Shown: positions 7,741 to 15,883, counted from the stretch's first letter. The stretch: DNA of 64,000 nt from Bradyrhizobium iriomotense (GCF_018130765.1 NZ_JAFCJZ010000015.1:1-64000), one strand, 5' to 3'. Numbers and translations: made by a program. The notes: generated by a model not told the origin, from the letters alone.

Positions 7741-9089
7741 TGCTGCGCGTCACGCTTGCCGCGCGACTGGCGCTGATCGGACTGGTGGGATTCACCGTGG
7801 TCGTCACCGTCATCCTGGCGATCTTTTATCGAACCACGGTGCACGAGAACGAGCTGACGCGGCCATCGCCGGCGCGGCTCGATGCGCTTGCAACGCTGCT
7901 CGAGCGCACGGCCGGCGACGCGCGGCAGGCCGTCCTCGACGCGGTGTCGTCGCCGCAATTCATGGCGCGCATCGTGCCGTCGGGCGCACCCGTCAGCGGC
8001 GAGACGCCGCCGCAGCAGGAGCAGTTGCGCGAGACCTATGCGGCCGGCCTTGCGGGCCGCCCCGTCGAGATCGTGTCCCCGCCCGATCATCGCGCCAGCC
8101 GATTGTTTCCCCGTCTCGCGCGGCTGATGGCCAATGCGGTCGAGTTCCGCATCGGACTGCGCAGCGGCGATCTGCTGGTCATCGACGCCTATACCCGCCT
8201 GCCGGTGACCCCGTTCGGCCTGCCCGTCGGCTTCGGCGCGGGCCTGTTCGGCTCGATCGTGGCGCTGCTGGCGCTTCTCGTCATGCAGCGCGAGACGCGG
8301 CCGCTGGCGCGGCTTGCCGCGGCGGTCGACCGCGTCGATTTGTCGGCCGATCCGCCGCCGCTGCCGGATGCGCGGCGCAGCGCGCCGGAGATCCGCGCCG
8401 TCATCGCCGCGTTCAACCGCTTGCAGGCGCGGCTCGCCGAGATGCTGCGCGCGCGCATGACGCTGGTCGGCGGCATCGCCCATGACGTCAGGACGTTTGC
8501 GACACGGCTGCGGCTGCGCGTCGAGCACATCCCCGACGATGCCGAGCGGCAGCGCGCGGTCGCTGATATCGACGACATGATCCGGCTGCTCGACGATGCG
8601 CTGCTGTCGACGCGGGCCGGCGCCGGCGGGCTGTCGCAGGAGATGGTGGAACTGGCTGCGCTGATCGCCGTCGAGGTGCACGACCGGCGCGTTCAGGGCA
8701 AGCCGGTCGATCTGGTGACGGACGAGCGCGCCCGGAATGCCGTCGTGCTCGGCGACCGGCTGGCGCTGCGGCGTATCCTCGCCAACATCATCGACAACGC
8801 GCTTGCTTACGGCCACGCGGCGCATGTGCGCACGGCCCTGAAGGACGGTGCCGTCGTCGTGTCGATCGACGACGAGGGGCCGGGCATTCCCGCCGATCAG
8901 CGTCAGACCGTGCTGGAGCCGTTCCATCGGCTGGAGAAATCGCGCAATCGCGCGACCGGCGGCGCCGGCCTCGGCCTCGCCGTGGTCCGCAATTTGGTCG
9001 AAGCCCATGGCGGCACGATCGAGATCGGGGCGGCCCCGGGCGGAGGCACGCGCGTCAATCTCGCGCTCCCGGTCTTTCAGACGGCGTGA
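7740..9089 (+). CDS. Sensor histidine kinase (HAMP type) partner of the upstream regulator
   Basis: About 449 residues. TM1 is residues 10-30, followed by a periplasmic segment of about 130 residues, TM2 near 165-185 and a HAMP linker. The phospho-acceptor histidine is near residue 248 in GIAHDVRT. The ATPase core has N-box NIIDNALAYG, G1 DDEGPGIP, F-box-like FHRLEKSR and G2 GGAGLGLAVV. The H-box is unusual: most HAMP kinases have a proline five residues after the histidine (HDLRTPLTRLRLR), whereas here it reads HDVRTFATRLRLR. All catalytic residues seem present. The gene overlaps the regulator by one base and ends directly against an intergenic repeat. Confidence 0.93.
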   Translation: MLRVTLAARLALIGLVGFTVVVTVILAIFYRTTVHENELTRPSPARLDALATLLERTAGDARQAVLDAVSSPQFMARIVPSGAPVSGETPPQQEQLRETYAAGLAGRPVEIVSPPDHRASRLFPRLARLMANAVEFRIGLRSGDLLVIDAYTRLPVTPFGLPVGFGAGLFGSIVALLALLVMQRETRPLARLAAAVDRVDLSADPPPLPDARRSAPEIRAVIAAFNRLQARLAEMLRARMTLVGGIAHDVRTFATRLRLRVEHIPDDAERQRAVADIDDMIRLLDDALLSTRAGAGGLSQEMVELAALIAVEVHDRRVQGKPVDLVTDERARNAVVLGDRLALRRILANIIDNALAYGHAAHVRTALKDGAVVVSIDDEGPGIPADQRQTVLEPFHRLEKSRNRATGGAGLGLAVVRNLVEAHGGTIEIGAAPGGGTRVNLALPVFQTA

Positions 9090-9144
9090 AGCGTTTTCGA
9101 GCGAAGTGGATACCGGTTCACGTGAAGAAAACGCGTCAAAACAA
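9090..9144. repeat. Intergenic repeat with GCGTTTTC/GAAAACGC ends
   Basis: It starts right after the kinase stop. The inverted ends (9091-9098 and 9126-9133) flank a core that contains GATACCGGTTCACGTGAAG, followed by GTCAAAACAA. From memory this unit is widely dispersed in Bradyrhizobium and other Rhizobiales. It lies between converging genes and may form the 3' hairpin of both transcripts. Confidence 0.6.
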
Positions 9145-9154
9145 TAACCGCGCG

Positions 9155-9664
9155 TCAGGCCGCCACCACCGCCGGGATCGGCAGCGCCGTGACCGACTTG
9201 ATCTTCTCCATCGCGAAGCGCGAGGTGACGTTCTTCAGTGGCACGGCGCTGATCAGCTTCTTGTAGAAGATGTCATAGGCGTGCATGTCCGCGACCACGA
9301 CGCGCAGCATGTAATCGACGTCGCCGGCCATGCGATAAAACTCCATCACTTCCGGCATGGCGCTGACGGCCTCCGCGAACCGCTTCAGCCAGGCGTCCGA
9401 ATGGTCGGCGCTCTCGACCGACACGAACACAGAGATACCGAGCCCGATCTTGTTCTGGTCGACGAGGGCGACCCGCTTCAGAATCACGCCATCGGCCTCC
9501 AGGCGCTGGATGCGCTTCCAGCAGGGGGTCGAGGACAGCCCGACGCGGTCGCCGATTTCGGCGACGGACAGGGAGGCATCTTCCTGGAGTACCATCAGGA
9601 TCTTGCGGTCGATGGCGTCGAGGCGGCGGCTGGTCTCGGGGATCTGGACAGCGGCATCAGTCAT
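9155..9664 (-). CDS. Lrp/AsnC-family transcriptional regulator
   Basis: 169 residues. An N-terminal AsnC-type helix-turn-helix (RRLDAIDRKILMVLQED, then SVAEIGDRVGLSSTPCWKRI) is followed by an alpha/beta RAM ligand-binding domain of about 90 residues (FVSVESADHSDAW, EFYRMAGDVDYMLRVV). The start was set at ATG 9664 (MTDAAVQI), because upstream in-frame residues do not look like this family. These proteins usually sense amino acids and act as octamers. No transporter or enzyme is divergently paired with it, so its target is unclear. A short palindrome, GAACTTTGTTC, at 9670-9680 immediately upstream could be an autoregulatory site. Confidence 0.93.
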   Translation of the reverse strand: MTDAAVQIPETSRRLDAIDRKILMVLQEDASLSVAEIGDRVGLSSTPCWKRIQRLEADGVILKRVALVDQNKIGLGISVFVSVESADHSDAWLKRFAEAVSAMPEVMEFYRMAGDVDYMLRVVVADMHAYDIFYKKLISAVPLKNVTSRFAMEKIKSVTALPIPAVVAA

Positions 9665-9761
9665 TTGAAGAACTTTGTTCCATTTCAGGGGCAGATTTCC
9701 CTGATATAGAGAAAATCCTTCCACCACAAGCCCATAATCTCGGCGTAACGGTGGAATCGCT

Positions 9762-10685
9762 CTAGGGTTGACCGCACAAAAACTCTTCAACTTCAATGCG
9801 TTGCGGGGCAGCCAGGCCCCCGCCGTGACGGGTGCATTTCAGCGCTGCGGCGGCCGCGGCGAATCGCAGCGCCTCCCGCACTCCCTTACCCTCGGCAAGG
9901 CGAAGCGCGAATGCGCCATGGAAGACGTCGCCGGCGCCAAGCGTATCGACGGCCTGGACCGGGAAGGCCGGGGTCTCCTCCAGCGCGCCCGCCTCGTCCA
10001 GCCAGATCGTGCCCTGCGGGCCGCGGGTGGCGGCGAGGAAGGCCGGGGTCAGGCTTGCCAGGAGCTTCAAGGCCTCGCCGTCATTGGCGATGCCGGCCGT
10101 CTCCTGCACCTGCTCGCTCGAGAACAGCAGGTGCGAGGCAGCGGTGAGCAGCCCGTCCTGCAACGACATCGCGCGGTCGACGCCGGCTACGACGGCAATG
10201 CCGCGCCGACGTGCCTCAGCGCAGAGGTCTACGCAGAACGATGCGCAGCGGCTCTCGACCAGAACCGCCCGGCAATCGGCGAGCAGCTTGTCGGCGTCGG
10301 GCAGCTTCACCGTCCACAGCGCAGGATCGCGATAGATGGTCAGCGTCCGTTCGCCTGTCGCATCGATGATGATCGCAGAGACGGGCGTGGTCGCGCCCGG
10401 CATACGCAGGATATGGCCGGTCTCGATGCCCTCGGCGGCCATCCGCTCAAGAATGAAGCCGCTCGATGTTTCACCGGCATCGCCCATCGGCCCCGCGAAC
10501 GAAACGCGGCCGCCAAGCCGCGCGATGGCGATCGCAGCATTGAGCGCATTGCCGCCGCAGATCTCCGCAAGATGCGTGGCGTTCGCCTTGCTGCCGCGCG
10601 CGGGCACGGCCTCGACGCGAAAGGTCAGATCGCGCACGGGAATGCCGATGCAGAGGATGCGCGGCGCGATCACGGCTGGCGCCAT
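9762..10685 (-). CDS. PfkB-family carbohydrate/nucleoside kinase
   Basis: 307 residues of the ribokinase/PfkB fold. The N-terminal substrate motif reads GGNALNAAIAIARLGG near residues 44-59. The C-terminal signature VDTLGAGDVFHGAF carries the catalytic aspartate and anion-hole glycines. The enzyme phosphorylates a sugar or nucleoside hydroxyl with ATP. The exact substrate cannot be named: the sequence suggests the ketohexokinase/sulfofructose-kinase-like branch at most. It starts 6 bp after the nudC stop, and nudC starts 10 bp after the HIT gene stop, so the three probably form one operon concerned with nucleotide or phosphorylated-metabolite housekeeping. Confidence 0.88.
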   Translation of the reverse strand: MAPAVIAPRILCIGIPVRDLTFRVEAVPARGSKANATHLAEICGGNALNAAIAIARLGGRVSFAGPMGDAGETSSGFILERMAAEGIETGHILRMPGATTPVSAIIIDATGERTLTIYRDPALWTVKLPDADKLLADCRAVLVESRCASFCVDLCAEARRRGIAVVAGVDRAMSLQDGLLTAASHLLFSSEQVQETAGIANDGEALKLLASLTPAFLAATRGPQGTIWLDEAGALEETPAFPVQAVDTLGAGDVFHGAFALRLAEGKGVREALRFAAAAAALKCTRHGGGLAAPQRIEVEEFLCGQP

Positions 10686-10691
10686 CGGCGG

Positions 10692-11630
10692 TTAGCCCTT
10701 GTCGTGCACCCAGCGGCCGAGCAGGTGATGGGCAATCGCAAAGGGATGCGGGCCGGCGAGCCCGTCCGGATGCGTCCGCGTCAGCATCTTCGCCGCTTCC
10801 TCGCGCGTGAACCAGCGCGCGTCTTCCAGCTCGGAATGGTCGACGACGATGTCCTCGCTCACGGCCCGCGCACTGCAGCCGATCATCAGCGACGACGGAT
10901 AGGGCCAGGGCTGCGTCATGTAATATTGCACGTCGGTGCAACGAATCCCGGATTCTTCGAGGATCTCGCGGCGCACCGCGTCCTCGATCGTTTCGGCCGC
11001 CTCGACGAAGCCGGCGAGGCAGGAATACATGCCGGGCGGGAAGTGCTTCTGGCGGCCGAGCAGGCATTTTTCGCCCGAGGCGACGTGCATGATCACCACA
11101 GGATCGGTGCGCGGAAAATGCTCGGCCTTGCAAGCAGGGCATTCGCGCTTCCAGCCGCCTTCCTTCATCGCGCTGCGCGCGCCGCAATTGGCGCAATAGC
11201 CGTGGCGTTGATGCCAGCCCACCATCGACTTCGCCATTGCGATCGCGGACAGCTCGTCGGGCGGGATCGCGCCCTGCATCGCCATGCCGCGCAGCTCGGT
11301 GACGGTGTAGTCCTCGCGCCCGATCAGCTTTTCGGCGGCAGCCTGCGGCATGCCCATGCCGAACATTGCCGCGCCGTCGCGCAGGCCCAAAAAGATCGTG
11401 CCGGGATTGGCGCCGCATTTCAGCGCCTCGTCGATCGAGAGCAGCGCGCGCACCTTGTCGCCCTCACGCTTCACCAGCAGCGAGTCGCGGTAGACGACAT
11501 AGGCGCGCGAGGACGGTTTTTGCTCCAGCGCGAACAGCTTTTCATCGTCGCGGCGCAGATGCGCGGCGCGGTCGAGGACGTTGGTGACGAAGGCCGGCTG
11601 CCCCAGCGGAAATGCGTCGAATGCTGACAT
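10692..11630 (-). CDS. nudC: NAD+ diphosphatase / NADH pyrophosphatase (Nudix)
   Basis: 312 residues from ATG 11630. It has the NudC architecture: an N-terminal domain, a zinc ribbon (CANC, then CPAC 18 residues later), and a Nudix box GFVEAAETIEDAVRREILEE followed by SG. Shortly downstream is QPWPYPSS, the SQPWPFPxS-type signature that separates NADH pyrophosphatases from other Nudix enzymes. It cleaves NAD(H) to NMN(H) and AMP and, in E. coli, removes NAD caps from RNA 5' ends. A longer in-frame extension to 11702 was rejected because it overlaps the HIT gene. It is the second gene of the HIT-nudC-pfkB run. Confidence 0.95.
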   Translation of the reverse strand: MSAFDAFPLGQPAFVTNVLDRAAHLRRDDEKLFALEQKPSSRAYVVYRDSLLVKREGDKVRALLSIDEALKCGANPGTIFLGLRDGAAMFGMGMPQAAAEKLIGREDYTVTELRGMAMQGAIPPDELSAIAMAKSMVGWHQRHGYCANCGARSAMKEGGWKRECPACKAEHFPRTDPVVIMHVASGEKCLLGRQKHFPPGMYSCLAGFVEAAETIEDAVRREILEESGIRCTDVQYYMTQPWPYPSSLMIGCSARAVSEDIVVDHSELEDARWFTREEAAKMLTRTHPDGLAGPHPFAIAHHLLGRWVHDKG

Positions 11631-11640
11631 TGTTATTCTT

Positions 11641-12060
11641 TCAACCCAACCAGATTTTTCGGCGAAGCGCGCTGATGAAATTCTGAACTTCAGTGGCGTC
11701 ATGAGCCAGAGGCGGCATCACGCCCCACACCGGCCGCGGCCAAGCCGCGTCACTGGTGCGGCGCGCGATGATGTGGACGTGCAGCTGCGGCACGAGATTG
11801 CCGAGCGCTGCGACATTGAGCTTGTCGCATTTGGTGATCTCCTTCAGCGCGCGCGAGACGCGGGAGATCTCGGTCATCAGCTGCGCTTGCTGGACCTCGT
11901 CGAGATCGATGATCTCGACCGCATCGGGTCGCCGCGGCACCAGCAGCAGCCAGGGATAATGTGCGTCCTTGATGACCAGCACCTTCGACAGCGGTAGATC
12001 GCCGATGTCGATGGTGTCCTCTTTCAGGCGGGAGTGCAGCGACCAGGCGGGTTCGGACAT
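11641..12060 (-). CDS. HIT-family (histidine triad-like) hydrolase
   Basis: 139 residues from ATG 12060. The HIT fold shows in a central LLLVPRR strand and a C-terminal PQLHVHIIARR segment. Aligned to the canonical H-x-H-x-H-x-x motif, this reads Q-L-H-V-H-I-I: the middle nucleophilic histidine and the third are present, while the first triad position is glutamine. This suggests an Ap4A-hydrolase or nucleotide-phosphoramidase-like protein with altered triad geometry. Proteobacterial HIT proteins with this pattern are often annotated without an assayed substrate. It is the first gene of an apparent operon with nudC and the PfkB kinase. Confidence 0.88.
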   Translation of the reverse strand: MSEPAWSLHSRLKEDTIDIGDLPLSKVLVIKDAHYPWLLLVPRRPDAVEIIDLDEVQQAQLMTEISRVSRALKEITKCDKLNVAALGNLVPQLHVHIIARRTSDAAWPRPVWGVMPPLAHDATEVQNFISALRRKIWLG

Positions 12061-12153
12061 ATGAGTTTCCGGATGGCCCGATGGGCGGGCTTGTTTGGTG
12101 CGACCATACGATACGGGGTCTGATTGGGGAAGGATGGCAACTGCATACGCGCT

Positions 12154-12307
12154 CGTCGTCCCGGACAAGCGCGCCCAAGGCGCGCGCTGCTCCGGGACCC
12201 ATAACCACAGGGAGTGGTTGCTACGCGAGCTGATAACTCCGAATCTTCGCCAAACTCGATCCTGTGGTTATGGGTCCCGGGCTGCGCTGACGCTTGCCCG
12301 GGACGAC
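12154..12307. repeat. Long inverted repeat with GTCGTCCCGG ends, about 150 bp
   Basis: The outer arms GTCGTCCCGG and CCGGGACGAC are exact complements. Inside them GGGACCCATAACCACAGG faces CCTGTGGTTATGGGTCCC, so the whole unit folds on itself. The same ACCCATAACCACAG core reappears in the repeat at 43.9 kb. It fills the gap between the HIT gene (5' side) and the end of the enolase-superfamily gene. Confidence 0.8.
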
Positions 12308-12327
12308 AGCGAGGTTGTGGCGCCTCT

Positions 12328-13455
12328 TTACGCCTCCGCCAGCACCCGCGCATTGGCGCGGACGGAGGCTTCGCTGACGCGGATGCCGAGGCCGGGGCCG
12401 TCGGGCACCACGACGTGGCCGGCGCGGTTGGCGACGCGTTCCTCCAGCACGTCCTCGGTCAGCACGTGGTGCGGCATGTAGAATTCGCAGCCGAGCGAGA
12501 TGCCCGGTGTGGCTGCGATCAGCTGCGTGCCGGCGGCAAGCCCGATGCCGCCCTCCCACAGCGTGCCGCCATAGCCGGGCAGGCCGGCGATGTCGGCGAT
12601 CGCCATGATCGCCTGCGCCTCGAACAGGCCGCCGGCCTTCATCAGCTTGATCGAGACGACGTCCGCCGCCTCGCGGCGCACCACCTCCATCATGTCGCGG
12701 CGGTCGAAGCAGCTTTCGTCTGCGAGCACGGGCGTCTCCAGCGCCGCGGTGAGCTGCGCCATCACGTCGAGATATTTGCGCGGCACCGGCTGCTCGATGA
12801 AGGTCGGCGCGAACTCTTCGACGTCGCGCAGGATCTTGATGGCACCGAACGGCGCCAGCGCCTGGTTGTAGTCGACGCGCAGATCGACCTTGTCGCCGAA
12901 TTCCTTTCGGATCGCTTCGAGATGATCGAGGTCCTCGCGATGCGGCTTCACACCGGTCTTGACCTTGTAGATGACGTTGCCGTCCGGAACCATCTTTCGC
13001 ATGCGCTCGAGGTCGGCGGCGAAATCCGGATCGGCGATCGAGAAGGAGAGGGGGATGGTGTCGCGCACGCGGCCGCCGAGCAGGTCGGCGACGGACAGTC
13101 CCGACGACTTGCCGACAATGTCGAGCAGCGCCATCTCGATTCCGACCTTGGCTTCGGCGTGTCCGACCAGCGCGCGGTCGAGTTCCGCCATCAGCGCGCG
13201 GATGCGGCGCACGGATTTTCCGCGCACGATGGGACGCAGATAGATGTCGAGCGCGGAGAACGCAGCCTCGGGCGTGCCGGTAAACACCTCCCAAGGGGCC
13301 GCCTCGCCCCAGCCGACGACGCCGTCGCTCGAGGTGAGCTCGATCAGCACGCGCTTCACGGTGCCCTTGACGTTGCCGACGCCCTGCAGGCGCGCCATCT
13401 TGATCGGGCTTTCGATCAGGAACAGCCTGATGCGTTCGACGGTTGCTTCGGTCAT
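12328..13455 (-). CDS. Enolase-superfamily enzyme, mandelate racemase/muconate lactonizing subgroup
   Basis: 375 residues with an N-terminal capping domain and a TIM barrel. Active-site residues of the muconate-lactonizing subgroup are all visible: K164-x-K166 on the second strand (YKVKTG), metal ligands D195 (RVDYNQ), E221 (FIEQP) and D246 (LADES), and a lysine on the sixth strand (SIKLMKAGG, K270 or K273). This chemistry covers cycloisomerases, dipeptide epimerases, N-acylamino-acid racemases and betaine racemases; the substrate cannot be read from sequence. The start overlaps the SDR stop by four bases (ATGA). Coupling to an amino-acid-type ABC transporter favours an amino-acid-derived or N-substituted substrate over cis,cis-muconate. 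Confidence 0.9.
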   Translation of the reverse strand: MTEATVERIRLFLIESPIKMARLQGVGNVKGTVKRVLIELTSSDGVVGWGEAAPWEVFTGTPEAAFSALDIYLRPIVRGKSVRRIRALMAELDRALVGHAEAKVGIEMALLDIVGKSSGLSVADLLGGRVRDTIPLSFSIADPDFAADLERMRKMVPDGNVIYKVKTGVKPHREDLDHLEAIRKEFGDKVDLRVDYNQALAPFGAIKILRDVEEFAPTFIEQPVPRKYLDVMAQLTAALETPVLADESCFDRRDMMEVVRREAADVVSIKLMKAGGLFEAQAIMAIADIAGLPGYGGTLWEGGIGLAAGTQLIAATPGISLGCEFYMPHHVLTEDVLEERVANRAGHVVVPDGPGLGIRVSEASVRANARVLAEA

Positions 13456-14210
13456 GTCAGGCCTCCATTGACGTGCCAGACCTGGCCGGTGACGTAGGAC
13501 GCCTTCGGTGATGCCAGGAAGGCGATGATTTCGGCGACTTCCTCCGGCCGCCCGCGGCGGCGCATCGGGATCAGTGCTTCGGTTGCGGCGATCTGCTCGG
13601 GCGAGAGCCGGCTCTCGCTCGGCTTGTCCTTGACGATCAGGCCCGGCGACACCGCATTGACGGTGATGCCATCTTTCGCAAGCTCCATCGCGGTGAGGCG
13701 CACCAGCGCTTCCAGTGCGGAGCGGCTTGCGGCGGTCGCGGCGAAGGGAGCGAATTCGGGACGGATCGCATGTGCGACGAAGGACGACACTGCGACGATC
13801 CGCGCATCGCTCCCGGCACGCAGCAGCGGCAGCGCGGCGTCAACGAGCCGCGTGAAGGCCAGCGCCGATTCATCCATGGCCTTGCGGAATTCATCCGCGG
13901 GCGTGCCGATGGCGCTGCCGCGGCGGGCGTGGCCGCCGACGAGAACCAATCCATCGAGCCGGCCGAAGGCGGCTTGCGCGGCGGCAATGGCGTTAGCGGC
14001 AGCAGCCTCTTCGGCGAGGTCGCCGAGGCATTTTGCGACGACGGCGCCTTTCGCTTCGGCCTCCGCGGCGGTGGCGTCGAGACCTTCGGCGTTGGAGCGC
14101 GTGTGCAGAAGCAGCGCGGTGCCGGGGGCCGCGAGCAGCTTGGCGGTGGCGCGGCCGATGCCGCTGGCGGCACCTGTGACGAGATAGACGCGATCGATGT
14201 TTGGCATCAC
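13452..14210 (-). CDS. SDR-family protein with altered catalytic motif
   Basis: 252 residues of the short-chain dehydrogenase/reductase fold. The nucleotide-binding TGAASGIG is at 12-19, with a VGGHARRGS-like strand and VAVSSF carrying the usual active-site serine. Where the family has Y-x-x-x-K (YxASK), this protein reads T-A-A-S-R, so both tyrosine and lysine are replaced. The C-terminus, with PEEVAEIIAFLASPKASYVTG then QVWHVNGG, is orthodox. The nearest upstream aromatic is F in APFAAT, so a shifted tyrosine is not available. It may bind NAD(P)H with changed chemistry, or be non-catalytic. The start at 14210 (or ATG 14207) overlaps the upstream ATPase gene stop. Confidence 0.88.
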   Translation of the reverse strand: MMPNIDRVYLVTGAASGIGRATAKLLAAPGTALLLHTRSNAEGLDATAAEAEAKGAVVAKCLGDLAEEAAAANAIAAAQAAFGRLDGLVLVGGHARRGSAIGTPADEFRKAMDESALAFTRLVDAALPLLRAGSDARIVAVSSFVAHAIRPEFAPFAATAASRSALEALVRLTAMELAKDGITVNAVSPGLIVKDKPSESRLSPEQIAATEALIPMRRRGRPEEVAEIIAFLASPKASYVTGQVWHVNGGLT

Positions 14211-15001
14211 GATGCTGGCGTGGCCGGCGGCAATGCGCCGGTGCGGTGGAAATGGCTGAGGAAGGCGCGTGTGGCGGCTTCCCTTGGATTGTCGATCACC
14301 TGCCGCGCCGGGCCTTCCTCGACCACGACGCCGTCGCGCATGAAGATCAGGCGGTCGGCAACTTCGCGGGCAAACGCGATCTCGTGGGTCACGATCACCA
14401 TGGTCATGCCCTCGGAGGCAAGGCGCTGCATCACGTTCAGCACCTCGCCGACGAGCTCGGGATCGAGCGCCGAGGTCGCCTCGTCGAACAGCATGACGTC
14501 AGGCTCCATCGCCAGCGCGCGTGCGATCGCGACGCGCTGCTTCTGCCCGCCGGAGAGCGTCGCTGGATACTGATCTGCCTTTTCCGCGAGGCCCACCTTG
14601 GCAAGCTGCGCCCGCGCAAGCTTCTCGGCGTCGGCCTTCGCCATGCGGCGCACCGTCACGGGACCCTCCATCACGTTCTGGAGCGTCGTCATATGCGGGA
14701 ACAGGTTGAAGTGCTGGAACACCATGCCGGTGGTCGCGCGAAACCTTGCCAGCGTCTTCACATCGGGCAGCTTTGCGCCCTCGCCGAACGCAAAGCTTGT
14801 GTCGCCGACGCGGACGCTGCCGCCGTCGGGCACGACCAGCAGGTTGATGCAGCGGAGCAGCGTCGATTTACCGGAGCCCGATGGCCCGATCAGCGCGACG
14901 ACGCCGCCCTTGGCGACGTCGAGATTGATGTTCTTCAGGACCTCGTTGCTGCCAAAGCTCTTGCGCAGGCTGCGGATCTCGATCTTCGTTGTGTCGCTCA
15001 T
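14207..15001 (-). CDS. Polar-amino-acid-type ABC transporter, ATP-binding subunit
   Basis: 264 residues. Walker A is GPSGSGKST near residue 37, the signature LSGGQKQR is near 145, Walker B is VMLFDEATSALD, and the switch histidine lies in IVTHE. The whole resembles the GlnQ/HisP family that energises uptake of polar amino acids and related compounds. It is preceded by the permease gene with a 4-bp overlap and followed by the SDR gene with another short overlap. Subunits of the importer are therefore coupled to the two catabolic enzymes, which suggests one transport-and-degradation operon. Confidence 0.95.
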   Translation of the reverse strand: MSDTTKIEIRSLRKSFGSNEVLKNINLDVAKGGVVALIGPSGSGKSTLLRCINLLVVPDGGSVRVGDTSFAFGEGAKLPDVKTLARFRATTGMVFQHFNLFPHMTTLQNVMEGPVTVRRMAKADAEKLARAQLAKVGLAEKADQYPATLSGGQKQRVAIARALAMEPDVMLFDEATSALDPELVGEVLNVMQRLASEGMTMVIVTHEIAFAREVADRLIFMRDGVVVEEGPARQVIDNPREAATRAFLSHFHRTGALPPATPAS

Positions 15002-15660
15002 TCGCTGACCGCCAGTCGCTTCTCGCCGCGCCGGACGATGATGGTGAGCGGAATCAGGATCGCGGCATAGGCGACCGCAACCGCGGTGTAGGTTTCCAGC
15101 GGCCGGTAGCTGTCATGGGCGGCGACCTGGCTCTGATACACAAGGTCCGGCACCGCCAGCACCGAAACCAGCGAGGTGTTCTTGAACTGGATGATCGACT
15201 GGTTCATCAGCGCCGGGATCATGCGCTTGATCGCCTGCGGCAGCACGATGCGACGCATGGTCTGGATCGGCGTCATGCCGAGCGCGGCACCGGCCTCCGA
15301 CTGGCCGCTGTCGATCGAGACGATGCCGCCGCGAATGATCTCCGAATAGAACGAGCCGCCATAGAGCGAGAGCGCCAGCGCCGAGGCGGTGATCGGCGTC
15401 ATCTCGACACCGGCGAGAATCGGCAGTGCGTAGTAGAACCAGATCAGCTGCACCAGGATCGGCGTGCAGCGAAATGCCTCGATGAAAGCCAGCGCGGTCA
15501 GCCGCAGCGCCCTGAAGCGCGACAGGCTGCCGAATGCGCCGAGCAGGCCGAATAGCAGCCCGCAGACGACGATGACCACGGTGAAGCCGACGGTGACGCC
15601 GAGCCCGTTGAGAAAGAGCCAGCGATAGCTCCAGAGGATGCCGAAGTCCCACTGATACAT
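14998..15660 (-). CDS. Polar-amino-acid-type ABC transporter, permease
   Basis: 220 residues, five predicted membrane segments, and the HEQRo/His-type permease layout. The EAA loop that contacts the ATPase reads EAGAALGMTPIQTMRRIVLP. Only one permease gene is present, so a homodimer is likely. It begins 220 bp after the substrate-binding protein gene; the gap contains a composite palindromic repeat, which may reduce permease expression relative to the binding protein. The 3' end overlaps the ATPase start. Confidence 0.93.
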   Translation of the reverse strand: MYQWDFGILWSYRWLFLNGLGVTVGFTVVIVVCGLLFGLLGAFGSLSRFRALRLTALAFIEAFRCTPILVQLIWFYYALPILAGVEMTPITASALALSLYGGSFYSEIIRGGIVSIDSGQSEAGAALGMTPIQTMRRIVLPQAIKRMIPALMNQSIIQFKNTSLVSVLAVPDLVYQSQVAAHDSYRPLETYTAVAVAYAAILIPLTIIVRRGEKRLAVSE

Positions 15661-15718
15661 ATTCTTTCGGACCTCAGTCGCGACGAAGTTTGGTTTGGCA
15701 GAGCGGCAGTCTCACTGC

Positions 15719-15850
15719 ACCTCTCCCGCTTGCGGGAGAGGTCGGTGCGCGTCAGCGCGCCGGGTGAGGGCTCTCTCCTCTGGGGGAGTCCCTTTGTGGA
15801 AGCACCCTCTCCCCGACCCTCCCCCGCAAGCGGGGGAGGGGGCGGAGCGG
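15719..15850. repeat. Composite palindromic repeat, 'CTCTCCCCGC' family, copy 2
   Basis: The left hairpin is CCTCTCCCGC/GCGGGAGAGG; the right is CCCTCCCCCGC/GCGGGGGAGGG, with GGGTGAGGG between. It lies inside the ABC transporter operon, between the binding-protein and permease genes. This is the classic position for a palindrome that protects the upstream mRNA and lowers downstream expression. Confidence 0.8.
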
Positions 15851-15883
15851 AGTCCGCGGGGCGAGCCAGCCTCGAACATCACC

